From: Isoetes taiwanensis
Lineage: Eukaryota; Streptophyta; Lycopodiopsida; Isoetales; Isoetaceae
Assembly (NCBI GenBank): GCA_021234155.1
Contig: JAJEKV010000091.1
Location: 560,001-624,000, forward strand
Length of the DNA: 64,000 bases
Reading direction: 5' to 3'
Shown: in pieces, positions 12,330 to 23,989 of the stretch
Numbering within the stretch: position 1 is the stretch's first letter
Layout of the letters: every line of letters starts with the position of its first letter
Made by a program: the position numbers and the translations under genes
Notes under the pieces: model-generated
The model's input: only the letters and a program-made list of their open reading frames with translations
Told to the model about the DNA's origin: nothing
Database searches by the model: none

Positions 12330-14400
12330 GCTGCTTCAGAAATGCCAGTCACCAGAGTTGTCAAGGCGAATCGGGTTAACCGGTTAGTGCCGAAGCAAAG
12401 ACCGTGAGCTTCATCACACCATTTTCACTCGAGGATCGTATGAGAATCGCGGTGGAGCATTGCTTTAATCTGAGTATTTCACTAAAGTTGAAATAAAGGG
12501 TTTGTTCGAAAAGTAAGCTTCAATGGTTATGCATTTTTGTAGAGATCTTATCATTTCGTAGTCGCTTTCCTTTTCTCGGCATTTTTCCAAAGAAGTTCCG
12601 TGTTTCTTGAGCCGGAAAAATAAGCCTAGAGCATAGCACATTATTTCGAGTCCTCGCCATGCTTTGCCGAATGGCTTTCTCCCTCAGATTGCCAAAGTGC
12701 TTCAATGAATTGTGCCATATCCTCGTGTTTGTGTAGTCAAAAAATGGTATGGATGTGAAAGAGTTGATTTAAATCATTCCCTTTAGACCTTGTGTGTATG
12801 CATGACTCTATCTTTAGGGCAATGTGACGATGAAAGAGAAGACGATTATTCTTGGCTGAATTTTCGTGGACCCATTTTGAACAAAACTGATATTTGGCTT
12901 TATAGATGTTTTTAAGCTAGCTCAAGAATTACTTATGGGTGAAAGCATATTCTTTTTTTAGTAAATACAAAGACAATGATGTTTCTCTCAATTGTAGTAA
13001 GCTTGAGATTCAAAAGTTCAATTATTCTTATCTCTTGCATTTTCAAAAAAAAAAAATTTCATTGATTTTAATGGAAAGAAAAACGTGTCATTCATGGTGC
13101 GTAGGTACTTTGAGGGTTCCAAAAGTGGTACAGTACATTATCTTATCACTTTGGAGGAGCATAAGCACATGAGCAGCCCCATTTTGAAGGTAGGCTTACG
13201 ATAAAGGGATTTCTAGCACCAATTTGAAGATTTTAGTGAAAATTATGGGTTGATTCCAAGGCTTGTTGTTAGCAAGTTGTATCTTCTTTGCAATTGTCAT
13301 GCACTTAGTGTAGTATCAAATCAGCCACATTCATTAGGCATTTTGATTTCCGTGAGAAATTGCCGGAGCAGTACATCTATAAACCATATATTATTTGCCA
13401 TGCTTCTATTATCTCATATAATGCTTATCCGTGGAGAAGAGCGGGACAATCAATAAATTACTTAGGGTTATAAATGTTTACTATAAAGCAAGTTAACCCC
13501 GCTTCTTTGCAATCCATAAATCTGTTCAGTGGTAAGATTCAGCCATTTTTGTAACCCTTTACCCGAATGTGTTGGTTGATGTTTTGCTTTTCCGCCTCAT
13601 TTTTCCCATGGAAAATTGGCCATGATATTGCTTAAATTTGGGCAAAGAATTTATTCACTTTATTTACGCCTTTTGCAGCCTTTGCCCTTTGTATTCTCAC
13701 AAATTTGTTCCTTCGCTTGTCCCTCCTCTCAGACTCTTTTCTCCTTTGTAGCCTTGGATCGTTCCTTTGTTTGCACAGACCTCCAAATTGTTGTTCAATC
13801 TCCAAATTACATAACGCGAGGCAAATATAAAGATAATCGAGACATGTCGGAAGACATAAACTTGTTTGTATTATGGTTGTGTTATCTAACTAGAACATGT
13901 AAATTCATAGTAAGTCTATGAAGACTATCTCACGTTTATGCCATTTATGCATGTTGAATGTGTGTGTTTTGAAATTAAGTTTGCTGATAGTAGATAAGTT
14001 TGTTGATTACTGTATGCTCACAAACCGACTTTTACTCATTGATGTTCACAACCAATGATGCAGGTTAAAGGGCAAATTACCTATAATGGCCATGGATTGC
14101 AAGAGTTTATTCCGCAGAAAACCTCTGCATATGTAAGCCAATTCGATTTGCATGGGGTGACATGACTGCATAGAACGCTAGAATTCTCTCGCACGCTGTC
14201 AAGGTAGGATCACAAAGATTGCTTACGCTACTTTATGATTCTGAGTGTAATCGGTACATGTTTTGTTTACCAACATGTCCACCATTGGTGTTCCCGAGAT
14301 GTAGGATCCGTAAAGTGAAGTTTGACGTGCGATATTCTCCATGCCATGGAAAATCTAGAGAACTTAGAGCTGGAATTAGCAGCGAGAACAGATGAGCACC
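12330..14400. other. Interval with no recognised gene
   Basis: Short frames only (at most about 100 codons). A minus-strand frame at 12520-12705 is basic and is also present in copy B (61840-62070), with different frameshifts, but matches no family I know. The region ends at the start of a Ty3/gypsy LTR. Confidence 0.5.
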
Positions 14401-14588
14401 TGTTATGCCTAAAATAAATTCGCACACCATTGTGTGATATTGTGCATGCATATTAATATTAGGCATAACGGATGTTTCTAATGGTCGTTTGCCCCTAGTC
14501 TAGCTTAAGTGGTTGTGGTGCACCTTAATAGATCTTGGGCTAGGGAGTAACGGGCCGTATAATAATAAATGTGGTTATCACATTGTTG
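14401..14588 (+). repeat. 5' LTR (recognisable part) of the plus-strand gypsy element
   Basis: Matches the 3' LTR at 22516-22723 from TGTTATGCC through GTGGTTATCACATTGTTG. It includes the phrase GTGCACCTTAATAGATCTTG. The sequence beyond 14588 is not repeated after the 3' LTR. Either the LTR is only about 190-210 bp or the 3' copy is truncated. No clear tRNA-Met-type primer binding site follows. Confidence 0.75.
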
Positions 14589-14699
14589 TTTGTGCATGGG
14601 GCCTCGTGGACGGATGGTTAGGATGGCTAAATTGCCATTGGGTCATCTAGGAGCAAATATCCCAAGAGGATACTAGTAATGGTGCCCGGCCGCATATCC

Positions 14700-16290
14700 T
14701 CAGATATCATTTTCTTACACACTTTCTTTTTCCTCTTTCTTTATTTTTTCTTATTTTTATTTCTCTTTCTCTTTTCTCCTCTTCTTTTCTCTTTTTTCTT
14801 CTTTTTTAATTCTCCTCCTCCTCTTCTCTTTCCTTCCTTTTCTCCTTCCTCATTTTTCTCCCTTTCCCTTCCCTTTTTGATGGCTTTTTTTTTTTCTTCC
14901 TTTTCACCTTTCTCCACCCTTCCCATTTTCTCATGCTCTTTTTCCCTTTTCTTTTCCCATTCCTTTTGCTTTGCTCTTTTCCTTCCGTTTCTCATGCCCT
15001 TTTGCATTCCCTTTTCCCCACCCTTTTTTTTATGTTTTCTTCCTCTCCTCACCCTCTTCTTCCTTTTATCTCATGTCTCTTTTTCCCATTTCTTCTTCCT
15101 TTTTTTTTCTCATGCCTTTTTTTCCTTTCCTTCCCCCCCCTTTACGCCTCCCTTTTCTTTTTCCCTTTCCTTCTTTTTCATCATTTCCCCACCCTTTTTC
15201 CCTTTTCGTTTCTTCCTTTTTTTTTCTCATGCCTTTTTTTCCTTTCTCCCCCCCATGGAAAATCCCTTTTCTTTTTCCCTTTCCTTCTTTTTCATCATTT
15301 GAGCACCCTTTTTCCTAAAATCGTACCCTATTGTGTGATATTCCCCCTGCCTTTTCTCTTTCATTTCCTTTCCCTTTCCTTTTCGCTTTTCCCTTTTCCC
15401 ATATATTTTCCCATTCCACCTTAATAGATCTTGCCTTTTCTTAAATCCTACCCTCTTCCTTTTCCCGTGGTTATTCCCCCCTTTTTTTTTTTTTTCCCTT
15501 TCCCTATGAGATTTTTCCCTTATTTTACCCTTTCCTCACCCTTTCCCTCTTCTAGTTTTTTCTGTGCCCTTTTCCCTTCCTCTTTTCATTTCCTCCTTAT
15601 TCCTCGTCCACTTTCTCCCCTCCGGCTATAAGAGGTTTTTTCCTTCTTTTTCATAACCTTCTCTTTTCCATATCCAGATCCTCTTTCCTTTCCATTTTTT
15701 TTCCTTCTCTCTTTTTTTCCATTTTCCCCACACCTTTTTCCATTCCATTTTCCACCTTTTCACATGCCCTTTTCCTCCTTTTCCCACCTCTTCCCCTTTT
15801 CCCTTTTCCTCTTTTCCTATTCCATGTTTTCTGTTCTCTTTTTGCTTTTCGCTTTCCCTTTTCCTTTTCCCTTTTCCCTTTTCCATCTCTTTTTCCCTTT
15901 CTTTTTCCTTTTCTCTTTTCCTCTTCTCATTACTTTCCTTCCTCTCTCATTTCCCTCTCCACTTTCCTCATGCCCTTTTCCCCTTTTTTGCCTTCCTTTT
16001 CCTTCTTCCTTCCCTTTCTATTTTCCATGCCCTTTTTCCTTCTCTCCATCATTCTTATCTTCCCTTTTTTCCCTTAAATCCATGTTCCGTCTTCACCTTT
16101 TCCCGTTGCCCTATTTTTCTTCCTTTTCCTCCTTCCTTTTCTTCCCTTATTAAATGTCCTCCTTTCCCCTTTTCCTTTTCATAGTGTCCTTTCCTTCCTT
16201 TTCTCCATTTCTTTTTTCTTTCCCTTTTTCGTGCTCTTTTCCTTTCCTTTTCCCTTCTCCGTCTTTCCTTTTACCCGTGAAGTTGCCTCT
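14700..16290 (+). repeat. 1.6 kb polypyrimidine tract
   Basis: The plus strand is almost entirely C and T for about 1.6 kb, in irregular CCCTTTTCC, TTCCTTTTC and TTTTTCTCATGCC units. Some units recur, such as TTTCATCATTT and CTCATGCCTTTTTTTCC at 15100, 15220 and 15270. Long Phe/Pro/Ser/Leu frames and the complementary Lys/Arg/Glu/Gly frames are composition artefacts. It sits just downstream of the gypsy 5' LTR, where a leader would be expected. Confidence 0.95.
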
Positions 16291-18050
16291 CACTTTGCCC
16301 TTTTCTGATAACTAACCTCTTAAGAATCGAATGGCCAATCCCAAGTTGTCATAAATCTCTTGAATGCAATCGGGCAAACTATCTAAATTAGGGTTTGATT
16401 GAAGACATACGCTAAAAATTTAATATAAGATAATTTCTATAGCCTTATGTTACAATGGTTGAAGGGGGACCATTGTTAAAAGGTTATAAATGGTTAAAAA
16501 CCATTAAAGGTAAAATAGTGAGCACCCGAAAAGGCTAGTTGAACGCGGGACCATGGCCCGTAAATGACCCGGATCCGAAGCCCGGACGAGGGGCCGAGAT
16601 TGGCCTCCGAAATCACCGCCCATTTGGGCTATGCCGCGTCAGCGGGCCATCGATTTGGGTGCCTCCCCGTTTTGCAGCGGGAGGGTTATAGCGAAACAAA
16701 GAGGAGAGGCCTAAGGCATAAGGAGGCTACTGAATTACTACGGAGGAGGTGCTTTGAAGGGAAAATGTAAAAGTAGCATAAGGGTTTGAGCTAGGATATC
16801 CTGGAAACAAGGGGCTCTTGCCGTGCAAAGCTTGATTCCTGAAAAAACTTGGTGGTCGGATGGTCTCACGCCTTATATCGTCGATAATTTGTGCTAGTTA
16901 CCGCTCCTTCTTGTTTACCACAAAATGGAATTAAGCCCCTGTTATAAGCTCGGCGGTGGTGTGGGCTACATTGATGGCGATCATGCTACCATGAATCCGG
17001 ATGCCCTTGAGCTATTATACTCCCTCGCTTGCTAATTACGCGGTATCGCCTTAAGAGAAGTCTTAGAGGCATGCTTTGGCTTGCTCCTTGCCAAAGCGTT
17101 AAGCTGATACTTTCTCACGAAAGCATTGGCCTCTACCGTTTCCGTAAGGGTAAGCTGTACTTCCCATTGCGCCAGTTTATGTTCTTGCATAGAATACCAG
17201 CGAAAGTGCTGGTGAGGGTGGGCAAAGGATATTGGTATGGGACAATATCCCCGCATCTACCGCATACCCGGTTAAAGGAGCATTCACAGGGAGCTATGCT
17301 CCTTCGCTAGGGTATCTTAGTGATACCAGGATGGACATCAGTGAGTGTTTATCCCGTGGGAGTTTATGCATAGCATGTATGTGGATGAGCAAGGCTTATC
17401 TTGATAGGAACCATTGGCGTTGGTGGGGCGAAGCTCTTCACCTTGGTATGGGGCCGGTGAGGAGTGGAACCAACAAATCCCAACAGCACAGGATCTTAGG
17501 ATGCTTGGCGCTTCTCCCCGACATTGGATCCACCAAATACGGGTTCTAGGCGGACGCATTGTCTAGATATGGTGGGGTGTGTCCGCTTGGCGACGCTATG
17601 GTGCGTGTGGTGGATTCCATATGTGTGTTCTTGCGTACCATCGGGTCATTGCTTCATGTTGACACTACTTTGGATAACTCTTATGCATGTTACCGACACG
17701 GAAGCATTAGGCTTTGTCCGCTTTGATAGCGGCGGCGTATCGTGCATTTAGTTTCATCTTGTATTGTCGCCTTGTTATTCCAGATAATGGCATCCATGTA
17801 TATAGCCTCGTGGAGGCAATATTTGTTCTCAGGTACTCGATGGTTTGATGTGAATACAAATCAAATTTTGATACCAAAATTTTGGTTGCGAATAAGCTGG
17901 CGCTTGGACCTTGAGTAGTCGGTAAGATGGAGCACCTACGATCCAGTGCGTCATACCATATCAGAAAGTGCTTAATTCTAAGCGGAGGAGGGAACCTGAT
18001 GTACGAGGGCTAGGGCCGCCAGGCATTGTGAAACCCAAGAACCTCGGAGA
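16291..18050 (+). other. Untranslated leader or unrecognised interior of the gypsy element
   Basis: Between the pyrimidine tract and the Gag-like region I see no domain. A phrase AGGGTTTGATTGAAGACATA lies near 16390 and a GGGGACCATTGTT / AACCATTA pair near 16465-16505. Short frames of about 60-105 codons at 16564-17750 match nothing I recognise. GC content rises after 16520. Confidence 0.4.
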
Positions 18051-18990
18051 CCATGCATGAAGGGGGCAGACTTGTTGGGAGTGCAAAGAGCCTCAAGGTC
18101 GTATTGGATACCGTGACCGTTATGAGAACTGCTTTGGAGACCCTTTACCGCACTCCGGGTGGCCTAGGGAAAGTTCCGCTGAGAAAGGAAGTCTCCCAGT
18201 TGTGGTGGTGGACCCGGATGTACCTAGTGCTAGTCTTTGCTATGGAGCGATCATTGAAGAGTTCGGATTGAGCAAGGAGGACATCCACTGCTCTACGAAG
18301 CTTACGAAAGATCCCGATTGGGATGGAAGGGGCAATTCTTGAGGAGGCGATGGTTTGATTGACAAGCTTGAGACCTTTTGAGGAGGCTACCAATAAAGGT
18401 GATAAGGCGCTAAGATTGTTCATTATGCTAGATCACGAGCTGAAATCGGATGCCTATAGTTGGTGGAATGGTCCTACCATGAAAAAGGAGGAATACCTAG
18501 TCCCATTTCAGGAAATACTTTGTTGGGGAGTATGCACCTCGTATGATGCTCGTGATAAACTTGGAGAAGCTGTAATGCACCTGAGGTTCTCTCGATTGCT
18601 TATATCAATGGCACGGGGTTATATCCACGAGGGTTGGAGACTTGTCCGAGGGCTCGTGAGGTTGATTTCTTTCTAGGTGGCCTATCCAAAGTTGCTCTCA
18701 AAGCGATATGTCGGGATTGAAACCCGAGGATTTTGAGAGGGCAACGATGTTGTTCACGTGGGTTTAAGAGGATTATCTTTAAGAAGACGGTCTTGGTTCT
18801 CAAAGAGGGAAAACAGTTTTTCAAGAAGAAAAAGTCCTAAAAGTCCCATGACCTAAGTCTAAGTTTCAGGTTGGAGATCCAAGAAGCGTGAGGCGGACTC
18901 TAAGTCCCAGTGGTCCCGAAGAAGAAGATATTCTCAGGTGTGGGGAGCCCGGCACATTAGTCGTGGAATGCTCTCAGCACGTAACAAGAA
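18050..18990 (+). pseudogene. Gag-like region of the plus-strand gypsy element
   Basis: Frames at 18359-18676 read KALRLFIMLDHELKSDAYSW, followed by W. This resembles the capsid-type stretch of plant Ty3 Gag, where an AxxWW signature follows a helix. Further on, VPFQEIL and, across frames, SRLLISMARGYIHEG fit the middle of Gag. A zinc-knuckle remnant is suggested near 18930-18985, where a TGTGGGGAGCCCGGCACATT phrase gives C-(x)-G-x-P-G-H-I. At least four frameshifts are needed to follow it. Not functional as written. Confidence 0.5.
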
Positions 18991-18999
18991 AGGCGATAA

Positions 19000-21900
19000 C
19001 AAGAAAGCAAACGCGACCTGAAAAGTTTCTAAGAAGAATTGGAATCTAAGACGGTTTCGACCATTGCCATGGGAAGAGTCAGGCGCCGCTTGATAAGCCC
19101 GCCAAGCAAGGAATCATGGATATGTTTCTTTGACGCGTGACAGATTCTTGGCGTAATCTTGGGCGGCAAAACGGTTGTGTTATTGGACCGTGGCTCTTGA
19201 CATGTTTGTATCTTTCTAAGTTGGTGGAAGAAGCCCACCTACCCTGTGTAAAGCACTAATAAGTACAAGGTAGATGGGCCTTTGTGAATGATTCTCGGTG
19301 GAGGATCTAAAGCTATTGGGGTGCCTTGTGTATTCAAGGTTACCGTGAAAAGCTTTTCTGATTTTGGACTCTTGGATGTTGGCTTCCAGAGGGATGTGGT
19401 CTTTGGGGATAACATGGTTGTACGTTAAGTTTACCGCATAGATTGGAACACTCACGGTGTGACGCTGAAGCATGATGGACGTGAGATCTATCTGCGGGGA
19501 GTCCTTTGACGAGCTTCCAAGATGGTCGCCGCTTCGAGTCAAGAAACCGGTGCGTAAATCTTCCCAAATCAATGTTTTTCTTCTATTTATAGATGAATGT
19601 TATCCCGCTTTTGGAGTGTTGTCACATGAGTACTGATAGTGAGGTCATAGAGGATTCAAAAGGCGGAAAGAGTTCACGATTTGTTATCTCAATTTCGGAT
19701 GTGTTCCCTCGAGAACTACACAAGGTCTTCCACCTAGTGGGAGATTGAACATGAGATTGATTTAGAGCCCGGATCCAAACACATGTTTCAGTAGCCCTTA
19801 TAGATTGTCCATATTGGAACAAGAGGAGGTAAAGAAGGGGTTCATGAGCTGTTAGCCAAAGGGTTTGTGAGACTAGCAAATCCCCTTATGGTGCCTCTTT
19901 CATTCTAGTCCAAGAAAAAGATCCGGATCAATCACGGAATGTGCATTGATTATCGTGCCTTGAATAAGATCACGATCAAGAATAGGTATCCTTGCCTAGG
20001 GATTGATGAGATCATGGATAGATTAACAGAGGCTAGTATTTTTCTAAAGTTGGATTCTTGCGCGGTGGTTATCACGTAGATAAGGGGTGAAGAAGCTCTG
20101 ATGTACATAAGACCCTTAAAGACCACTTTTGGTCATTTTGAGTTTTTGGTGATGCCTTTTGGACTAACGAATGCTCCTGCTACTTTTTCCGAATGATAAT
20201 GAGTTTTCTGAGATGTCTTGATACTTTTGTTGAAGTATTTTAGATGATATCCCCGTTTATACTTTAAAACCTTGGATGAGCATTTGAATCATTTGTTTAC
20301 CGGTGTTAACTCTGCTCGCATGTATAAGTTGTGCATAAAAATGTCAAAGTGTGAATTTTTTAAGAAAGCACGTGGAATATTTGGGCCACATTGTATCTGG
20401 CCGATGGTGTAGGTTGTGGATCCCAAGAGAGCAGTTAGTCGGCCTTTGTGCCAAAGAATGTATCCCAGTTAGCGTAGTTTCTTGGGATTGGCCGATGTTA
20501 TCGCGATTTATGCGAAGTTTGCCAAGATTCTTGCTGCTTTGACGATGTTGTTGAAAACTAATGTCGTTGGCAATGGATCTGAAGCAACAGCGGGCAATGG
20601 ATATGCTGAAAAGAGTTCGACCTCACGGCGCCTATTCGTTGATTCGGCACATGAGTAAACCTTATGGGGAGTTTACACCGACGTACATGGTTATGCCGTG
20701 GTCTTTGTTCTCATCTCTCTGGGGATGGTAGGGTGGTGGCGTGTAAGAAATCGCCAACTCAATCTTCTTGAAGAACTATTCCACCCTATGAGCGGGGAGT
20801 TCTTGGGTAATGGTTCATCGCCAAAGTCCGGAAACATTATCTCATAACAAGTTAAGGTTTGTGGTCTATCAGAATCATAAACCTTTGAAATTCACGCAGA
20901 AGCTGCCGAGTAAGTCCAAGGCAAAAGCTAGATGGTTGGACTTTCTTTCTCAATTTCATTTTCATGTTGAACACCTTCCTTAGAAAAAAAGAACCTTCTG
21001 ATGCTCTTTCTAGGGTTCCGGAAGTAAATGATGGTTCAATGTAGAAATTGCTTTAGTGTCCGCGCATTAAGCAAGCATATGACTTGGATGCCCATATTCT
21101 TGAGTATCTGACATCTATCAAGTTACACGATGCTTGGGATATCGGAGAATGGACTCACGGTATCATAAAGACGTGATTTATGTTCCAAACAGGGACACAT
21201 TGAGAAAGCAATTATTGAGCGAAGTTCCATGATGCACCTTATCTCTTTGGGCATGGAGGTGAATGGAAAAACATATGAATCGCTCAAGAGAATGTTTTAT
21301 TGGCCTAGCTTGAAAGAAGAAGATGTCGCGGAATATGTAAAGTTGTGAGACTTGTCGTACAGGTTAAAAGCGGTCGAGACAAGACTCCGGACTTTTGCAA
21401 CCTACTTGCCGTACTTGGAGGAGAGGTGGAGTGAAATCTCCATGGATTTCATTATTGAGTTGCCTCGTACCATGCATCACTATACCTCGATATACTGTCA
21501 TTGTGGATAGATTGACCAAGCATGCCGCGCTTTTATACCTTTGACAAAAGAATCGCGATGGCTTGGCGGTGGCCAAGGCTTATATAAACATGTATTTCCT
21601 ATTTTGGATTACCCAAAGCTATTTAAGCGACGAGATGTGAAATTCAATTTGGGAATTTCTCGGGCCAATTATTCTCTGCATTGAAATGCACTCTTGATTC
21701 TCTAGTAGGAGATCATCCTAAAGCGGATGGGCAAAGCGAAAAGAGTGAATCAGAATACGGAGGAATCTTTGAGATCTTATGTGGCCACTAGAAAATCCGG
21801 ATGGGAGGACTATTTGCCAATTGTGGAGTTTGCTTACAATAATGGGTTCCAAATGAGTATCAAGACTAGCCCGTTTGTGGCTATGTTTGGGAGAAATCCC

Positions 21901-22460
21901 ATAGGACACAGACGCTTGGTTTTGATGGGCTGAAACGTGCTGCTATAAGTATGCTTGAAGGCATGGATGTGACACTTGGATTGTGTCAATTGCATATGAG
22001 ACAGGGCCGGGGATCGGGCAAGGGCACGTGCCAATTTGTCAAGAGCCCGATCGAAACTGTGAAGGTTAGATGATGTACCTTCGTTGTGGTCTTTCCCGTC
22101 ACCGAAAAGCAATGTTGCCATTGCTTGCGGAAAGAAACCAAAGCTCTCCAAGATACGATGGTCGCCCATAAGATTTTGAAGAAATATAGTGATGTTGCCT
22201 TCAAATTTGCAACTCCACGAATGTGGACATTCATCCGATTTTCCATGTAGCGATTCACGACCAGCTTCGAGAAAGCCGAATGTTATTGCCTTCTCGGGGA
22301 ACACATGGGTGGTTGGATAGAATTCCTACCCACGAAAGAATATTGAATTCGGGATAGCGGATCCGCCAAAGGGCGGATGGAATTTACGGTGAGTGGAAAC
22401 ATAGACACATCTCGAAGGGCGTGGGAGAGTGATCGCTTTCATGACTCAATATCCGGATGT
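19000..22460 (+). pseudogene. Pol of the plus-strand gypsy element: PR-RT-RNase H-integrase
   Basis: Protease: VVLLDRGS at 19150-19200 sits where LDSGS is expected. RT: MCIDYRALNKITIKNRYP at 19940-19995, then [20 protein letters not shown] at 20130-20190, then a damaged F-(L)-DDI box at about 20234-20252, then LRKHVEYLGHIVSG at 20352-20405. RNase H: the phrase FVVYQNHKPLKF (frame-corrected) near 20860-20895. Integrase: GKTYESLKRMFYWPSLKEED at about 21265-21325, SMDFIIELP at 21438-21465, VDRLTKHA near 21502, then ADGQSE...VNQNTEESLRSYV and WEDYLPIVEFAYNN to 21842. C-terminal: KILKKYSDVAFKF near 22170. Stops and frameshifts occur every 100-300 bases. Confidence 0.85.
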
Positions 22461-22502
22461 TATGGCTCATCGGTGCGGAGCCGATTCTTGAGACAACAAG
22501 AA

Positions 22503-22515
22503 TCCCGGGGAGTAA
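22503..22515 (+). promoter_or_regulatory. Polypurine tract (plus-strand priming site)
   Basis: CCGGGGAGTAA lies immediately before the 3' LTR start TGTTATGCC, the usual position and composition for a Ty3/gypsy plus-strand primer. Confidence 0.7.
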
Positions 22516-22723
22516 TGTTATGCCTAAATAAATTTGCAGACCATTGGATATTGTGCATGCATATTGACATTGGGCATAATGGGGATGCTCTATGGTAGTT
22601 GGACCATAGATGTGTTGTAGTCGCATGTTGTTCACTAGCTTAAGTTGTTGTGGTGCACCTTAATAGATCTTGGGCTAGGGAGTAGGGGCCGTCTGAATAA
22701 TAAATGTGGTTATCACATTGTTG
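22516..22723 (+). repeat. 3' LTR (recognisable part) of the plus-strand gypsy element
   Basis: Aligned with 14401-14588 from TGTTATGCC to ATCACATTGTTG, with several indels. Similarity stops at 22723. No GCACC duplication matching the 5' flank is visible afterwards, so the 3' end is probably truncated or rearranged. Confidence 0.75.
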
Positions 22724-22869
22724 GCAAAAATTTGAAGTGCATGATGTTATCTTAAGTGGACTGTATTATCAATTCTTAGGTAATTTCAAGTACATGTTGC
22801 TCACTAAACAACCCGAAGCCTCCGTGCACAGCCATGTGGTAAGATATCCTAAAATTGATATGGACAAAA

Positions 22870-22930
22870 TAGAATGAGAATGAGAATGATTTTTTATCGT
22901 CCACTGAGGCCAATCGGCCTATGGGACCCA
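22870..22930 (+). repeat. Terminal-repeat-like end, left-facing
   Basis: A short (GAATGA)n run at 22870-22888 is followed by GATTTTTTATCGTCCACTGA, then GGCCAATCGGCCTATGGGACC. About 43 bases are shared with 40849-40890 in the same orientation and with 49258-49298 in inverse orientation. At 49298 the outer flank is also a pentamer array (read inversely, GAATA). It may be the left end of a large TIR transposon. Confidence 0.55.
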
Positions 22931-23384
22931 CAAGGAGCACAGCAATAGAAGGCACAGACATGTACAAAATTTCACAGAAGACCCATGAAAAAATTATGGC
23001 CAGTCTCCCAATAACATTGTAATTCTTTGACACTTAACCAAATTGATGTAATTCTTTGCAAGTGATTTGTTGTTCCAGCACCTAAGCACGTAAGCACACA
23101 TTTGTATATATATTAATAATAGTGAGGATGCACAAGGGTGGTGTGCATGGACACGTACTTCGAAATGAAGATTGAATTGTTGTTTAAGAATGTACATTTG
23201 TGACATTGGAATAATTCAATTATTTATTTTGGTACCATCACTATCCCAACATTCTTGGCAAAATTATATTGTCAAGGCATTTCCTCGATGTGACATGTGT
23301 CAATTCCAATGGTCATACGAAATATTTAAGCCTGGTTACGAATTAATTGGCGCGTGTGAGGTTTTTCGTACACTGACGCGCCTA

Positions 23385-23400
23385 AGCATAGTATTTAAGC
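23385..23400 (+). promoter_or_regulatory. Probable TATA box of the acidic-protein gene
   Basis: AGCATAGTATTTAAGCACTA lies about 125 bases before the ATG at 23521. The leader between them is pyrimidine-rich, with CAATCCTTCC repeated four times (23468-23515), as in many plant 5' leaders. Confidence 0.5.
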
Positions 23401-23520
23401 ACTAGGCGCCTAATCATAAGCACTTCTTACAAGCTCACGCTCCGCCCATTCTTCGCCCAATTCCTCCGCAATCCTTCCCAATCCTTCCCAATTCCTCTGC
23501 CCAATCCTTCCCAATCCGCC

Positions 23521-23989
23521 ATGAAACGTGCAGCTAGCGAGGAGCCGGAGGTGACCTCCAAGAGGTGCTTACTTAGCTTCGAAGAGGTGTTCCCTCCACT
23601 CTTCCAACCACTGCCCACTCTACTGCCTCCTCTACTGCCCACTCTACTGCCTCATCATTTTCTGATTCTTCCGATTCCTCATTTTCTGATTCTTCTTATG
23701 AGGAATCAGAAAATGAGGAATCGGAAGAACTTTCTGAGCAGGACTATGTCACAGCCGTTCTTGAAGGGTGGGAAGGGGAAGAAGAAGAAGACGAGTGGTC
23801 TAGTGAAGAAGAAGAAGCCGATGAAGAAGACGAAGCAGAAATTGAAGACGAATCCGCCGACTTCGAGGAGTTCATGGCGCTCATAAATGGTACATGCATG
23901 TTTTATTTGTTTTCTTAATCAATTTTTTGTTAATCAATTTTCTTAATCAATTAATTTTTTGTGTTGCAGATGGTGATGCAAATGAATGA
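23521..23989 (+). CDS. Small Ser-rich and acidic protein gene with one intron
   Basis: The frame opens MKRAASEEPEVTSKRCLLSF, then EEVFPPLF. After a one-base shift in a CTACTGCC repeat (about 23600-23650) it continues as SSFSDSSDSSFSDSSYEESE, then a run dominated by Glu and Asp, ending ADFEEFMALIN. A GT-AG intron of 80 bases (23890-23969) joins AAT G to AT GGT and gives the ending NDGDANE followed by stop. The clean splice and TATA element argue for a real gene; the frameshift may be a sequence error in the repeat. No enzyme domain is seen. Acidic Ser/Glu tails of this kind occur in nuclear chaperone-like and transcription-linked proteins, but no function is claimed. It is divergent from the minus-strand FCP1/RING gene. 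Confidence 0.55.

Larger units (their letters stand above)
14401..22723 (+). mobile_element. Decayed Ty3/gypsy LTR retrotransposon, plus strand
   Basis: Matching LTR segments lie at 14401-14588 and 22516-22723, both starting TGTTATGCCTAAA. Between them, in order, are Gag-like sequence, a zinc-knuckle remnant, protease, reverse transcriptase, RNase H and integrase pieces, then a purine tract directly before the 3' LTR. The order protease-RT-RNase H-integrase identifies Ty3/gypsy. Every domain is broken by several frameshifts and stops. The 5' LTR is followed by a 1.6 kb polypyrimidine tract that is absent after the 3' LTR. The base before the 5' LTR belongs to the duplicated segment, and the same LTR start occurs in copy B at 63679. 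Confidence 0.85.

Noticed and set aside
14679-16153. Phe/Pro/Ser-rich proteins of up to 207 codons and complementary Lys/Glu/Arg-rich frames
   Set aside because: Pyrimidine-only sequence rarely contains stop codons; the open frames reflect composition and no domain is present.
22870-22930. Telomere-type or satellite origin of the GAATGA run
   Set aside because: Only three units, directly joined to a sequence that recurs at two other element ends; a transposon end is more likely.
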